NCBI GenBank assembly: GCA_011053095.1
Contig: DRHS01000068.1
Location: 1 to 36,743, forward strand
Source of the DNA: Bacteroides sp.
GTDB taxonomy: Bacteria; Bacteroidota; Bacteroidia; Bacteroidales; SM23-62
DNA: 36,743 nucleotides
Direction: 5' to 3'
A program made the translations under genes and the position numbers. The notes beneath the pieces were generated by a model. It was not told where the DNA came from. It ran no database searches and worked only from the letters and a program-made list of their open reading frames with translations. This document shows positions 28,286-36,743 of the stretch, in pieces; position 1 is the first letter of the stretch, and each line of letters opens with the position of its first letter.

Positions 28286-31200
28286 GCAACAGGCACAGGA
28301 TTTACAGTAACAGGGTAACCGGCAGATTCCGGTCCGCTGCCACATGAATTGATCCCGTATACACGTACATCTCCATCCACGGAATTAAAGCTGAAACTGA
28401 CCTCAATGAAACGGCTTCCATTTCCCGAAACAATAATCGCATCATATGGCAGAATCCAGCCATAGGATGAAGCCCCGGTGATTTCCGGTACTTCGTAGAC
28501 AATAATGCTCTCACCCTGGCAAATCACATTATCCCCTGTAATAACACCAGGAATTCCCGGGAGGTCAGTGACAGAGAGTGTAGAAGGTTCGCTGGTTACG
28601 GTTCCGCAGGTTCCGGTAACAGATATCCTGAAAACACCTTCATCTGCAGATGTCAGATTGCTGATCGATAGAACATTTGTGCCAGAGCCGGAGATATTAC
28701 CAGCATCTGAAAAGTTTGCACCATCTTTATTCCATTGGTAAATAAGGCTGTCACCAATAGCATTAATTACAAAATAGGCTCCTTCACCGGCACATTTTGA
28801 GTATGTCGATGACGGTTCTGTTAGGATGCTCGTAAGAGGTGTAATAGATATTACGGCAGTATTAGTATTGAGATTTCCACCATCGCCCGTGACGATGCAG
28901 AGGTACGATCCTGCGTCTGAGGATACGGTAGTCAATATAGTCAGATTGTTGGTGGTGGAACCCGAGATGACTGAGGGTACATCGACCAGGCTTACTCCAT
29001 CTTTTTTCCACTCATAGGTGATATTGGAACCAGTTGCTGTAACTGAAAGGACAACCGATGTTCCTTCACATACGGATTGATCTGAAGGATGGGTCAGTAT
29101 CTGGGTCACAAGATTCACATTCAGGTTGGCCGGATCACTGGTAATAACTCCACATGGTCCTGTCACGATACATGAATAGGAACCGGCATCTGATACATCA
29201 GCATTGGCAATATCAAGGACAGAGGTCAATGATCCGTTAATATCCCCTACGTCTGCAAGTGCAACTCCATCTTTCTCCCACTGATATGTGAGTAATGCTA
29301 TTGGCGAAGCAGATACGGAGAAAGAAAGCGATTCCCCCTCATTGACCGTTCTGTGGCTGGGCTGAACCAATATCCTCGTTGAAGCTGTGACAGTAAGATT
29401 GGCAGCTGTTGTGTTTCCGGAACCGCACATGCTGGAAACAAGGCAGTTATATGCACCTGCATCAGCTGCAGAAAGGTCTGTAAGAGTCAGGTCCTTTTTG
29501 CTGGATCCGTTTACTGTGGGACCGTCAGAAATATTAACTCCATTCTTTTTCCACTGGTAGGTAAGGCTGTCACCGAAAGCAGAAACACTGAATGTTGCCG
29601 AGGTCCCCTCACATCTTATTTCATCTACTGGTCCGCTCAATATCTGTACTGCAGGATGTACAAGCAGGCTCACAGGATCACTCATGTCATCTGAGCAAAG
29701 TCCCGTTACAACACACTGGTATACCCCTGAATGGCTGGTGTCGGCGTTGCTGACAGTAAGTATGCTTGTCAATGAACCGGAGATATTTCCTGCGTCGGTA
29801 AGGTCAGCTCCATCATGCATCCACTGGAATCCAAGGTTTGTGCCTGTTGTTTCAATTATAAAGACTGCTTCCTCATTTTCACAAAACTCCTGATTAAGGG
29901 GTTGCAATGTAATGCCGGTTTCAGGATTCACAGTTAGGCTGGCTGCTGAACTTGTTTCAAATCCGCATGCACCCTGTACATAGCAGTTATAACCTCCTGC
30001 ATCGCTCAATTGCAAATTCGCAATCGTTAGATCTTTTGATGTTGCTCCGCTGACATTGCCTCCATCAGCCAGGTCAATTCCATCTTTTTTCCACTGGTAG
30101 ACCAGGCTGTCTCCATCTGCATCTACGCTGAAAGTGGCTGACTCACCTTCACATTTCACCTTGTTTGAGGCTTGTACCGTTATTAATGTATTCCGGTTAA
30201 CCGTGATCCTTGCAGGTGTGCTGTTATCATCATTACAGTCCCCGCTTATAACACAGTAATAATCTCCTGCATCTGCCTGGGTAAGATTGGTTATATTAAG
30301 TATGTTGGAATTACTACCACTCAGGTTCCCTCCATCTGAAAGATCGACAGCATCTTTTCTCCATTGATAGATAAGATTTGATCCGCTGGCCGTTACGGCT
30401 AACATCGCATCATCTCCTACACATCTATTAAGATCTGCAGGATGTGTCGTTACCTGGGTAAGCTCATTCACCACGAGTGCAGAAGCAAGACTGGTCTCAC
30501 TCCCCTCATCAGCAGTTACCAGGCATGAATAATTACCTGCATCTGCGGGCTGGACATTGCTGATCTGCAAGGCTGCTGTTGTAGCTCCTGTAAGGTTTCC
30601 TCCGTCGATGAGTGATGTACCATTTTTCTTCCATTGGTATGACAGGTTGGTTCCGGAGGCGACGACATCGAAATTGGCACTTTCACCGGCACATTTCACC
30701 TGGTTCCCGGAAGGCTGTACTGTAATGACAGCTGTATCGTTAACGGTCAGGTATCCCGGATCACTGTTATCAGATCCACAGGTGCCGGATACAAGACATG
30801 TGTAAGTCCCTTCCTCAGTTTCACTCACCCCTGCAAGGTACAGGATGTTCGTATCCACTCCGGAGAAAACGCCTCCGTTGGAAAGATCTGTCCCGTCTTT
30901 CTGCCATTGGAATGTCAGATCCGAACCAGCTACACTGACCGAAAAACTGGCATCACCACTATTGATGGCAATGAAGTCCACCGGCTGAACTAATATATCT
31001 GTGTTCGGAACAACGGTGAGTGTAGCTGTATTACTGTTGTCTGAATTGCAGGTTCCGGATACAAGGCATGTGTAGGTCCCGAAATCAGCCAGGTTGATAT
31101 TGCCAATTCCCAAAACGGAGGTCTGTGATCCGGTTATGTTTCCAGCATCAATAAGATCTGCGCCGTTCTTCTTCCATTGATATGTAATTCCGGTTCCTGT

Positions 31201-34200
31201 TGCAGCAACATTGAAACTAATATTATCGTTCTCACAAACCTGCTTTGAAACCGGCTGAATTGTAATTGCAACATCCTGGTTCACAGTCAGTGAAACGGCA
31301 TTGCTGAGAACCGGTGGACATGCTCCTGAGATCACACAGCGGTAAACGCCGGCATCAGCAGCAAGTACTGAATCGATTACAAGTGTCTGGTTGGTTTCTG
31401 ACGGGATATCGGTTCCATTCTTCTGCCATTGATAGGAGAGGTTCGTACCTGAGGCATTAACATAATAGCTTACATTATTACCCGGGCACACGATTGCAGA
31501 AATGGGTTGTGTCAGGATGAGGATATTTTCATTTACGGTCAGGCTGGCTGATCCGCTTGATACAATACCACAGGTCCCGGTAACTTCGCAGGTATACACT
31601 CCGGCATCCCCGTTGATAAGAGGACTGATGGAAAGGTTCTTTGTATCCGTTCCCAATACAGATCCAACATCATTCAGGTTAACACCGTTTTTCTTCCACT
31701 GGTATATCAGGCCGTAGCCGTTTGCATCAACTGAAAAACCAGCACTTCCTCCTTCACAATCCGTTACATCAGATGGGTCTGAAAGAATGGTTGTGGAAGG
31801 GTGAATGATTACCTTGCTGATACTTGAAGCTACTGATCCACAGGCATTGGTCAGGATGCAAGTATAATCACCTGCATCCGCCGGGGAAATTGAATCAAGT
31901 ACCAGTGAGGAATTGGTTTCCCCCGGTATGCTAATAAAATCTTTTTGCCATTGGTAACCTGGATTGGACCCTGTAGCTGCAACATTAAGGATTACATTAT
32001 CGTGCTCACAGGCGTTCATGTTTAAGGGCTGAGTCGTGATGGTTATGGCTTCATCAACACTGAGTATACCGGCATTGCTTGTTTTGCTGTTGCAACTTCC
32101 TGTGACAACGCAGGTGTAATTTCCACCGTCCGCAAGCAATAATCCACTCAGAGTGAGGTCTTTTGTGTTTGAACCTGAAATATTGCCGGCATCGATCAGG
32201 TTTGCCCCGTCTTTCTGCCACTGATAAACCGGATTGGAGCCAGTGACAGCAACACTAAAGCTTACTGTTTCACCTTCACATTTATCCTGGTCAACAGGCT
32301 GGGAGGTAAAAGCCAGGTCCTCATTCACAGCCAGGTTAACAGAATTGCTATTGATGGTCCTGCATGATCCTGTAACAACACATCTGTAAATACCTGCACC
32401 AATTGCAGTAATATTATTAAGTGAAAGGCTGGGATTGATTTCTCCAACAATATCGGAACCATTCTTTTGCCACTGGTATGAAAGACCGCTTCCCGTTGCA
32501 GTAATGCCAAAGCTGGCGTTATCCCCTGGGCATACTGTTATGGCTGCAGGTTGCGTGGTGATGTAAACCTCCTCATTCACTACAAGGCTGGCAGGTGCAC
32601 TCTCAAAGGTTCCGCAACTTCCGGCAACCTCACAGGTATAGATCCCTGCATCTCCCGGAAGCAATCCAGATATGACCAGTTGGTCCGTTAGTGACCCTGA
32701 GAGATTCGCTCCGTCTGCGAGATTCACTCCATTTTTTTCCCATTGATATACCAGATTTGCACCCGTGGCTAAAACATTGAAACTGGTATTGGCAGCTTCA
32801 CAAGTAGTTACATCTGCCGGATCTGTAATAATTTGTGTGGAATCGTTTACTATCAGGGAGACAACGTCTGTTGATTCAGTGCTGCAAAGATTGGTGATTA
32901 TACAATTATAATCTCCTTCATCAGCTGTAGTAACCGAATTAAGTACCAGAGTGGCAGCTGTTTCACCTCCAAGGTCGGTGCCGTTGAATTGCCACTGGTA
33001 ATCCAGAGATGAACCGGTAGCCGTAACAGAGAAAATAACATTATCCTGTTTACAGGCCTCCTGGCTTGCAGGCTGTGCGGTGATATTTATATTATCATCT
33101 ATTACAACCGTTGCGGGGTCGCTGGAAAGGATACCGCAGGACCCTGTAACAATGCAGTGATAAGTACCTGCATCAGCGGGAACCAGGCCAGTAATAGCAA
33201 GGTTGCTGCTCAGGGCACCGGAGATGGATCCTCCATCAAAGATATCGAATCCGTTTTTTTGCCATTGGTATGACAGACCGGTTCCGTTGGCCACCAGGCT
33301 GAAGTTTATATTACCGCCTTCACAGAGGGAGTCAGAAGCAGGCTGGATTACGATCACGGTGGAATCATTTACGATCAGATCGACATCTGAACTTGTCAGG
33401 TCTCCACAGGCGTTGGTAACAATACAATGATATGTTGCTTCATCTGAATTGCCGGCATTGTTATTAGCCAGGAAGGTGTTTGTTTCACCTGGCATATCAA
33501 TACCCGCCTTCTGCCACTGGTAATTCAGATTGGGACCTGTGGCATTGATGCTGAAGCTTGTGTTCCCTCCTTTGCATACAGTTTTATCTGAAGGCTGTGT
33601 TGTTATAACCGGGGTTTCATCAACTACTAATTTGGAAGGCAGGCTGCCGGTGCTGCCACAGCTTCCACTGACAATACATGTATAAATACCCTCGTCGCCT
33701 GAAACGAGTCCGGTGATAATCAGTGTAGTTAGGCTTGTCCCTGATATGTTCCCTCCGTCTGCCATATCCGTACCGTCTTTTCTCCACTGGTAACTCAAAC
33801 CAGTTCCCGTTGCAGAAACGGCATAGGTGACATCTTCACCGACACATTTTTCTTTTTCGGCCAGCGGATTGGAAGTAATGGCCAGGGGTTCATTAACGGT
33901 TAATACTGCGGCCGTGCTGTACCTGGTCGGACAGGCACCTGTAACAACACATTGATAAATTCCGGCATCGGCAAGGGTGACCGGTTCAATGATCAGACTG
34001 GAATTGGTTTCCGGAAGCATTGGTGCTCCATTTTTCTGCCACTGGTAAGTAAGGGAAGTGCCTGTTGCTGTTACTCCAAAACTGATTGTGTCATCCGGAC
34101 ATACGCTGGTGCTTACAGGCTGGCCGGTGATTAAAATATTCTGGTTTACTGTCAGAACAACCGGAATGGAAGTTTCGTCCCCGCAATCACCCGAAACCGT

Positions 34201-36504
34201 ACATTTGTATGCTGCCACATCCGTACTGATAACTCCTGTGATCAGCAGGTTATTTGTGTTCACACCAGAGATCCGTCCGCCGTCTGACATTGGTATCCCA
34301 CCCTTTTTCCACTGGTAGTTGAGGTTTGAACCGGTGGCAGCCAGAGTGAAATTGATATTATTCCCTTCGCATCCGGTTTGGTTAGCCGGTTGGGTGTTAA
34401 TGATGGTTTGGGGCAAAAGGGTCAGGACAGCTCCATTACTTGTCAAAGGTCCCCCGCAACTACTGCTTACAATACAACTGTACGTTCCCGCATAGCTTGC
34501 ATCGATATTGTTCAGGGGAAGGTTTGGGTTGATCTCTCCCGGGATGGGGACACCATCCTTTTGCCATTGGTAACTGAGTCCGACTCCTGTCGATTCTATG
34601 GTAAACAGAATATTATCACCCGGGCATACCGATTGTGAAACCGGCTGTTTGCTTATCTGAACCTGGGGATTTACAGTCACTGCAGCGGACCCGGTACCGG
34701 TATTGCCGCATCCATCTGCCGTTTGGGTAATGGAAGCCAGTGTGTATGTGCTGGTCGAAGTGGGACTTACAGGAAATATGTAGGGACTGCCGACCCCGTT
34801 CCTGGTAAATACAGATGTTCCGTCCGTATAGGTGAAATCATAAAGACCTGTACCGGTAAAGCTTACAGTCAGGTCGGTCGATGCTCCGGAGCATATGGTG
34901 CTGGTTCCCGTAATATTTCCCGTAGGGACCGAAAGTATATTTGTCTGGCTGGTCTGGCTGTCAAAACAGCCGGTAACTGGTTCCGTAAAAGTGTAGGTAA
35001 TGTCATAAGGCCCCCCTACAACCAGGGCTGAGGGATTGAAGATAGCTGTACCGTCACCGTTATCCGTAATGCCCAGTCCGGAGAAACTGCCAAGAGGGGC
35101 TTGGTTTCCGGTTAGAGTAATATTGCTTTCGTTAGCACAATGGTTTGCAGCAAGACCAACGAATGTGACATTCGGTATCAGTGCAATTTCAACCTGCTGT
35201 TGAAGAACGCTTACACAACCCGATACATCGGTATAAGTATATTCGATAGTGTTAAAACCCGGGGCAGCAAGCGCAGGATCAAAGCTTCCGGTACCGTCAC
35301 CATTGTCCGTCAGGCCGGCAAGAGCTGTAAAACTTCCGGCCGGACCGGATGGATTGTATGTAAAAAGAACATTGGCAGCATCCTCGCAATAAACCGGGTC
35401 TATTCCCGTCAAGGTGAGAAGTGTTCCTACCTGGACCTGTTTGGTAATTGTACTATCGCATCCGAAGGCTTCTGTATAGGTATAGGAAATATTATAGGTG
35501 CCCAGGCCTGAGGTAGCCGGGTTAAACACGGCCGTTCCATCTCCATTGTCTGTAATCCCGTTGCCGGTAAACACTCCTCCCGCACCGGCAGGTGTCCCGA
35601 TAAGTGGAACCGGAGGATCGGAATTGCAATACAAGGCCGCGAGTCCCGCAAAATTCACTGCCGGTATCGCTCCTACCTGTATGGTCTGGCCATTATTGTC
35701 TGAACATGTACCGTTCGAATATGTATAAGTGATCGGATGTGCTCCAATGCCTGCCAGATTGGGATCAAAGATTCCTCCTGCAACACCGGCACCCGAATAT
35801 ATTCCCCCGGCGGGACTACCCTGAGTCAGTACAAAAGCAGGTTCCGTAATGCATACATCACTTAGGGGAAGAAAGCTTACTGTCGGGTCCGCGTTAACCG
35901 TAATGGTCTGAAAAGAAGAAGAAGCTAAACAAGACCCGGATCCTGTATAATAATAGACAGTGTTGGTTCCGGCACCCGAACCCGGATCGAAGGTGGCCGT
36001 TTGCGCCCCGTTAACCGTATAATACCCTCCCAGAGGCAGTCCCCCAGAAAGCGCAAATGCAGCATCGCTTTCGCAATACGTGCCCACATAAGGATCAAGA
36101 GTTACAACATCCGGAGCAACAATAGTTACCGGCCATCTATTCGCATCTGCCTTGTATGTTAATTCAAAATTCGCCGGAAGTAGCGCCAAATCAAGGAATG
36201 CACGTCCGGTAAAACTTCCTGCGACCCTCTCATTTGTCAATCCCGGAGGATCAGCATCTGCTTCATTAGCGGGAAATGGCCACCCAACTATCCCGAAACT
36301 TTTCCCTCCTGGACTAATCCCTTCTACCGTATCGTTCAGAATCAATGAACAATAAGTAAAGGGACTGTTGATGCTATAATCTGAAGCCAGTTGAGATGAG
36401 TGGATTACAACAGCCTGAGAATTGATATTGGAGACATTTCCAAGCAATCCTAATACAATGAACACGATCCATAAATACCCCAAACTATTTTTCTCCAAAT
36501 CCAT
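28138..36504 (-). CDS. N-terminal half of the giant SprB-like adhesin, ending at an internal TAG
   Basis: The ORF has 2788 residues from ATG 36504; a GTG directly before it at 36507 would add one. ATG is preferred, with GGA nine bases upstream. Residues of about 8-31 are a signal peptide (LWIVFIVLGLLGNV). An unrecognised domain (to about 130) is followed by six repeats of 75-90 residues (for example GITDNGDGTAVFNP then ISYTYTEAFGC). Then come 23 Ig-like repeats of 83-90 residues (YQWQKNG, then DAGxYxCxVTGxCG), a domain of about 95 residues (GVITGDNVICQGESIIVYEV) and the first half of an AGxDQ-type repeat, cut by TAG after PVQNLS. It lacks a T9SS C-terminal domain. It is probably exported to the cell surface if joined to the downstream frame. 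No catalytic domain was seen; binding function is inferred. Confidence 0.85.
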   Translation of the reverse strand: MDLEKNSLGYLWIVFIVLGLLGNVSNINSQAVVIHSSQLASDYSINSPFTYCSLILNDTVEGISPGGKSFGIVGWPFPANEADADPPGLTNERVAGSFTGRAFLDLALLPANFELTYKADANRWPVTIVAPDVVTLDPYVGTYCESDAAFALSGGLPLGGYYTVNGAQTATFDPGSGAGTNTVYYYTGSGSCLASSSFQTITVNADPTVSFLPLSDVCITEPAFVLTQGSPAGGIYSGAGVAGGIFDPNLAGIGAHPITYTYSNGTCSDNNGQTIQVGAIPAVNFAGLAALYCNSDPPVPLIGTPAGAGGVFTGNGITDNGDGTAVFNPATSGLGTYNISYTYTEAFGCDSTITKQVQVGTLLTLTGIDPVYCEDAANVLFTYNPSGPAGSFTALAGLTDNGDGTGSFDPALAAPGFNTIEYTYTDVSGCVSVLQQQVEIALIPNVTFVGLAANHCANESNITLTGNQAPLGSFSGLGITDNGDGTAIFNPSALVVGGPYDITYTFTEPVTGCFDSQTSQTNILSVPTGNITGTSTICSGASTDLTVSFTGTGLYDFTYTDGTSVFTRNGVGSPYIFPVSPTSTSTYTLASITQTADGCGNTGTGSAAVTVNPQVQISKQPVSQSVCPGDNILFTIESTGVGLSYQWQKDGVPIPGEINPNLPLNNIDASYAGTYSCIVSSSCGGPLTSNGAVLTLLPQTIINTQPANQTGCEGNNINFTLAATGSNLNYQWKKGGIPMSDGGRISGVNTNNLLITGVISTDVAAYKCTVSGDCGDETSIPVVLTVNQNILITGQPVSTSVCPDDTISFGVTATGTSLTYQWQKNGAPMLPETNSSLIIEPVTLADAGIYQCVVTGACPTRYSTAAVLTVNEPLAITSNPLAEKEKCVGEDVTYAVSATGTGLSYQWRKDGTDMADGGNISGTSLTTLIITGLVSGDEGIYTCIVSGSCGSTGSLPSKLVVDETPVITTQPSDKTVCKGGNTSFSINATGPNLNYQWQKAGIDMPGETNTFLANNNAGNSDEATYHCIVTNACGDLTSSDVDLIVNDSTVIVIQPASDSLCEGGNINFSLVANGTGLSYQWQKNGFDIFDGGSISGALSSNLAITGLVPADAGTYHCIVTGSCGILSSDPATVVIDDNINITAQPASQEACKQDNVIFSVTATGSSLDYQWQFNGTDLGGETAATLVLNSVTTADEGDYNCIITNLCSTESTDVVSLIVNDSTQIITDPADVTTCEAANTSFNVLATGANLVYQWEKNGVNLADGANLSGSLTDQLVISGLLPGDAGIYTCEVAGSCGTFESAPASLVVNEEVYITTQPAAITVCPGDNASFGITATGSGLSYQWQKNGSDIVGEINPSLSLNNITAIGAGIYRCVVTGSCRTINSNSVNLAVNEDLAFTSQPVDQDKCEGETVSFSVAVTGSNPVYQWQKDGANLIDAGNISGSNTKDLTLSGLLLADGGNYTCVVTGSCNSKTSNAGILSVDEAITITTQPLNMNACEHDNVILNVAATGSNPGYQWQKDFISIPGETNSSLVLDSISPADAGDYTCILTNACGSVASSISKVIIHPSTTILSDPSDVTDCEGGSAGFSVDANGYGLIYQWKKNGVNLNDVGSVLGTDTKNLSISPLINGDAGVYTCEVTGTCGIVSSGSASLTVNENILILTQPISAIVCPGNNVSYYVNASGTNLSYQWQKNGTDIPSETNQTLVIDSVLAADAGVYRCVISGACPPVLSNAVSLTVNQDVAITIQPVSKQVCENDNISFNVAATGTGITYQWKKNGADLIDAGNITGSQTSVLGIGNINLADFGTYTCLVSGTCNSDNSNTATLTVVPNTDILVQPVDFIAINSGDASFSVSVAGSDLTFQWQKDGTDLSNGGVFSGVDTNILYLAGVSETEEGTYTCLVSGTCGSDNSDPGYLTVNDTAVITVQPSGNQVKCAGESANFDVVASGTNLSYQWKKNGTSLIDGGNLTGATTAALQISNVQPADAGNYSCLVTADEGSETSLASALVVNELTQVTTHPADLNRCVGDDAMLAVTASGSNLIYQWRKDAVDLSDGGNLSGSNSNILNITNLTQADAGDYYCVISGDCNDDNSTPARITVNRNTLITVQASNKVKCEGESATFSVDADGDSLVYQWKKDGIDLADGGNVSGATSKDLTIANLQLSDAGGYNCYVQGACGFETSSAASLTVNPETGITLQPLNQEFCENEEAVFIIETTGTNLGFQWMHDGADLTDAGNISGSLTSILTVSNADTSHSGVYQCVVTGLCSDDMSDPVSLLVHPAVQILSGPVDEIRCEGTSATFSVSAFGDSLTYQWKKNGVNISDGPTVNGSSKKDLTLTDLSAADAGAYNCLVSSMCGSGNTTAANLTVTASTRILVQPSHRTVNEGESLSFSVSASPIALLTYQWEKDGVALADVGDINGSLTSVLDIANADVSDAGSYSCIVTGPCGVITSDPANLNVNLVTQILTHPSDQSVCEGTSVVLSVTATGSNITYEWKKDGVSLVDVPSVISGSTTNNLTILTTVSSDAGSYLCIVTGDGGNLNTNTAVISITPLTSILTEPSSTYSKCAGEGAYFVINAIGDSLIYQWNKDGANFSDAGNISGSGTNVLSISNLTSADEGVFRISVTGTCGTVTSEPSTLSVTDLPGIPGVITGDNVICQGESIIVYEVPEITGASSYGWILPYDAIIVSGNGSRFIEVSFSFNSVDGDVRVYGINSCGSGPESAGYPVTVNPVPVADAGWDQVVCADTAVLAANPSAFGTWTVFNGTAVISNPNQNDSPVQNLS
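28575..34665 (-). repeat. Array of 23 Ig-like repeats (~265 bp each)
   Basis: I counted 23 copies of the YQW...YxCxV pattern. Copies 1, 3, 5, 7, 9, 11 and 13 are a shorter type A with a PGETNxSL turn. All even copies to 14 and every copy from 15 to 23 are type B with a longer DGGNISG-type insertion. Copy 23 has lost its second Cys (FRISVTGTCG), and copy 22 has YEW for YQW. Boundaries are approximate. Confidence 0.85.
34666..36120 (-). repeat. Six N-terminal ~240-bp repeats of the adhesin
   Basis: Six tandem domains of 74-88 residues. The middle three share GxxGLTDNGDGT-like loops and Y-T-Y/F-T endings (for example LGTYNISYTYTEAFGC), with a Cys near the start of each. The sixth (STSTYTLASITQTADGCGNT) is divergent and leads into the Ig-like array. 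They resemble beta-sandwich stalk domains of T9SS adhesins; I assign no ligand. Confidence 0.65.
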
Positions 36505-36543
36505 CACTAATTTTCCGTTTTGTTTTTACAATGCCAATTCATG

Positions 36544-36565
36544 GGTTTTCTGAATTCATAAAACC
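36544..36565. repeat. 22-bp near-perfect palindrome in the adhesin leader
   Basis: GGTTTT (36544-36549) pairs with AAAACC (36560-36565), and the centre TGAATTCA is itself palindromic; only one base pair (36550 with 36559) breaks the symmetry. It lies between the -7 box at 36593-36600 and the adhesin start at 36504, so it could be a protein-binding operator or an RNA hairpin in the untranslated leader. Confidence 0.5.
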
Positions 36566-36592
36566 TCTGTTGCCTGACAGTTTTTCACGATT

Positions 36593-36600
36593 CAAAAGTA
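36593..36600 (-). promoter_or_regulatory. Bacteroidota -7 promoter box for the adhesin-porP/sprF operon
   Basis: The minus strand reads TACTTTTG, a full TAnnTTTG match, about 89 bp before the adhesin ATG, predicting an untranslated leader of roughly 80 nt. The -33 element is not clear. Confidence 0.45.
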
Positions 36601-36645
36601 TAGGTATAGGCGCTTAGGCATCCCATAAATTCCCACCTTTGTATC

Positions 36646-36743
36646 ATGGACAAGGGTTTAAATTTTCACGGAGTGAATGCAATAGAATTCCATAAGTGTT
36701 TCCCAAATGACGAAGCTTGTTATGAATACCTCAGCATTACAAA
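36646..36743 (+). CDS. IS1595-family transposase, N-terminal fragment (cut by window edge)
   Basis: From ATG 36646 the frame is open to the end of the window and reads MDKGLNFHGVNAIEFHKCFP then NDEACYEYLSITK. The EFxKxFPxxEACxEYL pattern is the start of ISXO2/IS1595-type transposases, just before their zinc-ribbon domain. Only 32 codons are visible, so intactness cannot be judged. It is divergent from the adhesin gene across about 140 bp. No terminal inverted repeat could be fixed with confidence because the right end is missing. Confidence 0.7.
   Translation, partial: MDKGLNFHGVNAIEFHKCFPNDEACYEYLSIT
36646..36743 (+). mobile_element. Left part of a probable IS1595-family insertion sequence
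   Basis: Inferred only from the transposase N-terminus. The true left end must lie somewhere in 36508-36645; no target duplication or inverted repeat can be shown from one side. Confidence 0.5.

Noticed and set aside
28575..34665. Regular ~265-bp DNA periodicity, considered as CRISPR or satellite repeat
   Set aside because: The period follows the Ig-like protein repeat in one open frame; copies are diverged and there are no short identical repeats with spacers.
28505..36355. Many plus-strand ORFs of 60-123 codons opposite the adhesin
   Set aside because: They have repetitive, low-plausibility translations, recur at the repeat period and mirror the coding strand; they are antisense shadows.
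36508..36645. Terminal inverted repeat of the IS element
   Set aside because: With only the left side in the window, no inverted repeat or target duplication can be confirmed.

Overview
The window looks like a chromosomal segment of a Bacteroidota bacterium, probably from the Bacteroidales or Marinilabiliales side. The reasons are: Bacteroidota-type promoter boxes (TAnnTTTG) in front of several operons; gldF and gldG homologues; a PorP/SprF-family outer-membrane protein; and a giant surface protein ending in a type IX secretion (T9SS) gliding-motility-associated C-terminal domain. Genus cannot be told from the sequence alone.

Layout. 1-492 (-): N-terminal part of pheT, cut by the window edge. 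614-7466 (+): an operon-like run of surE, a small membrane protein, lpxB, a SpoIID/LytB-domain protein, gldF, gldG and a DUF4340-type protein. 7540-10172 (+): dnaN with an intrinsic terminator, a DnaQ-like exonuclease, and a fumarylacetoacetate hydrolase-family protein. 10165-15043 (-): a tightly overlapping operon of an NfeD-type membrane protease, a GNAT acetyltransferase, a CAP-domain protein, pyruvate kinase and an HD-domain protein. 15122-18310 (+): purB and an MsbA-like ABC exporter. 18413-23238: an accessory polysaccharide segment. It holds a GT2-like and a GT39-like glycosyltransferase (+), followed on the minus strand by the remains of a sugar-nucleotide operon. That operon has an intact DegT/FdtB-type aminotransferase between a 76-residue FdtA::acyltransferase deletion fusion upstream and a collapsed GT2 glycosyltransferase pseudogene downstream. 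23353-36507 (-): a porP/sprF gene preceded by a giant SprB-like adhesin gene. 36646-36743 (+): the start of an IS1595-type transposase, cut by the window edge.

The most interesting part is the right-hand third. Two long open frames (2789 and 1235 residues) are in the same frame and separated by one TAG. That TAG sits where a sister repeat has Gln, so the locus reads as one protein of about 4046 residues. In order it holds a signal peptide, six N-terminal repeats, 23 Ig-like repeats, a linker domain, 13 repeats of an AGxDQ family, two PKD domains and a T9SS CHU_C-type C-terminus. The first 14 Ig-like repeats strictly alternate between a short type and a long type; the last nine are all long. 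If the TAG is real and not read through, the secreted half loses its T9SS sorting signal and the sorting half loses its signal peptide.

The second point of interest is the decayed aminosugar operon. Two separate internal deletions flank an aminotransferase that still looks intact, and the promoter also appears intact.
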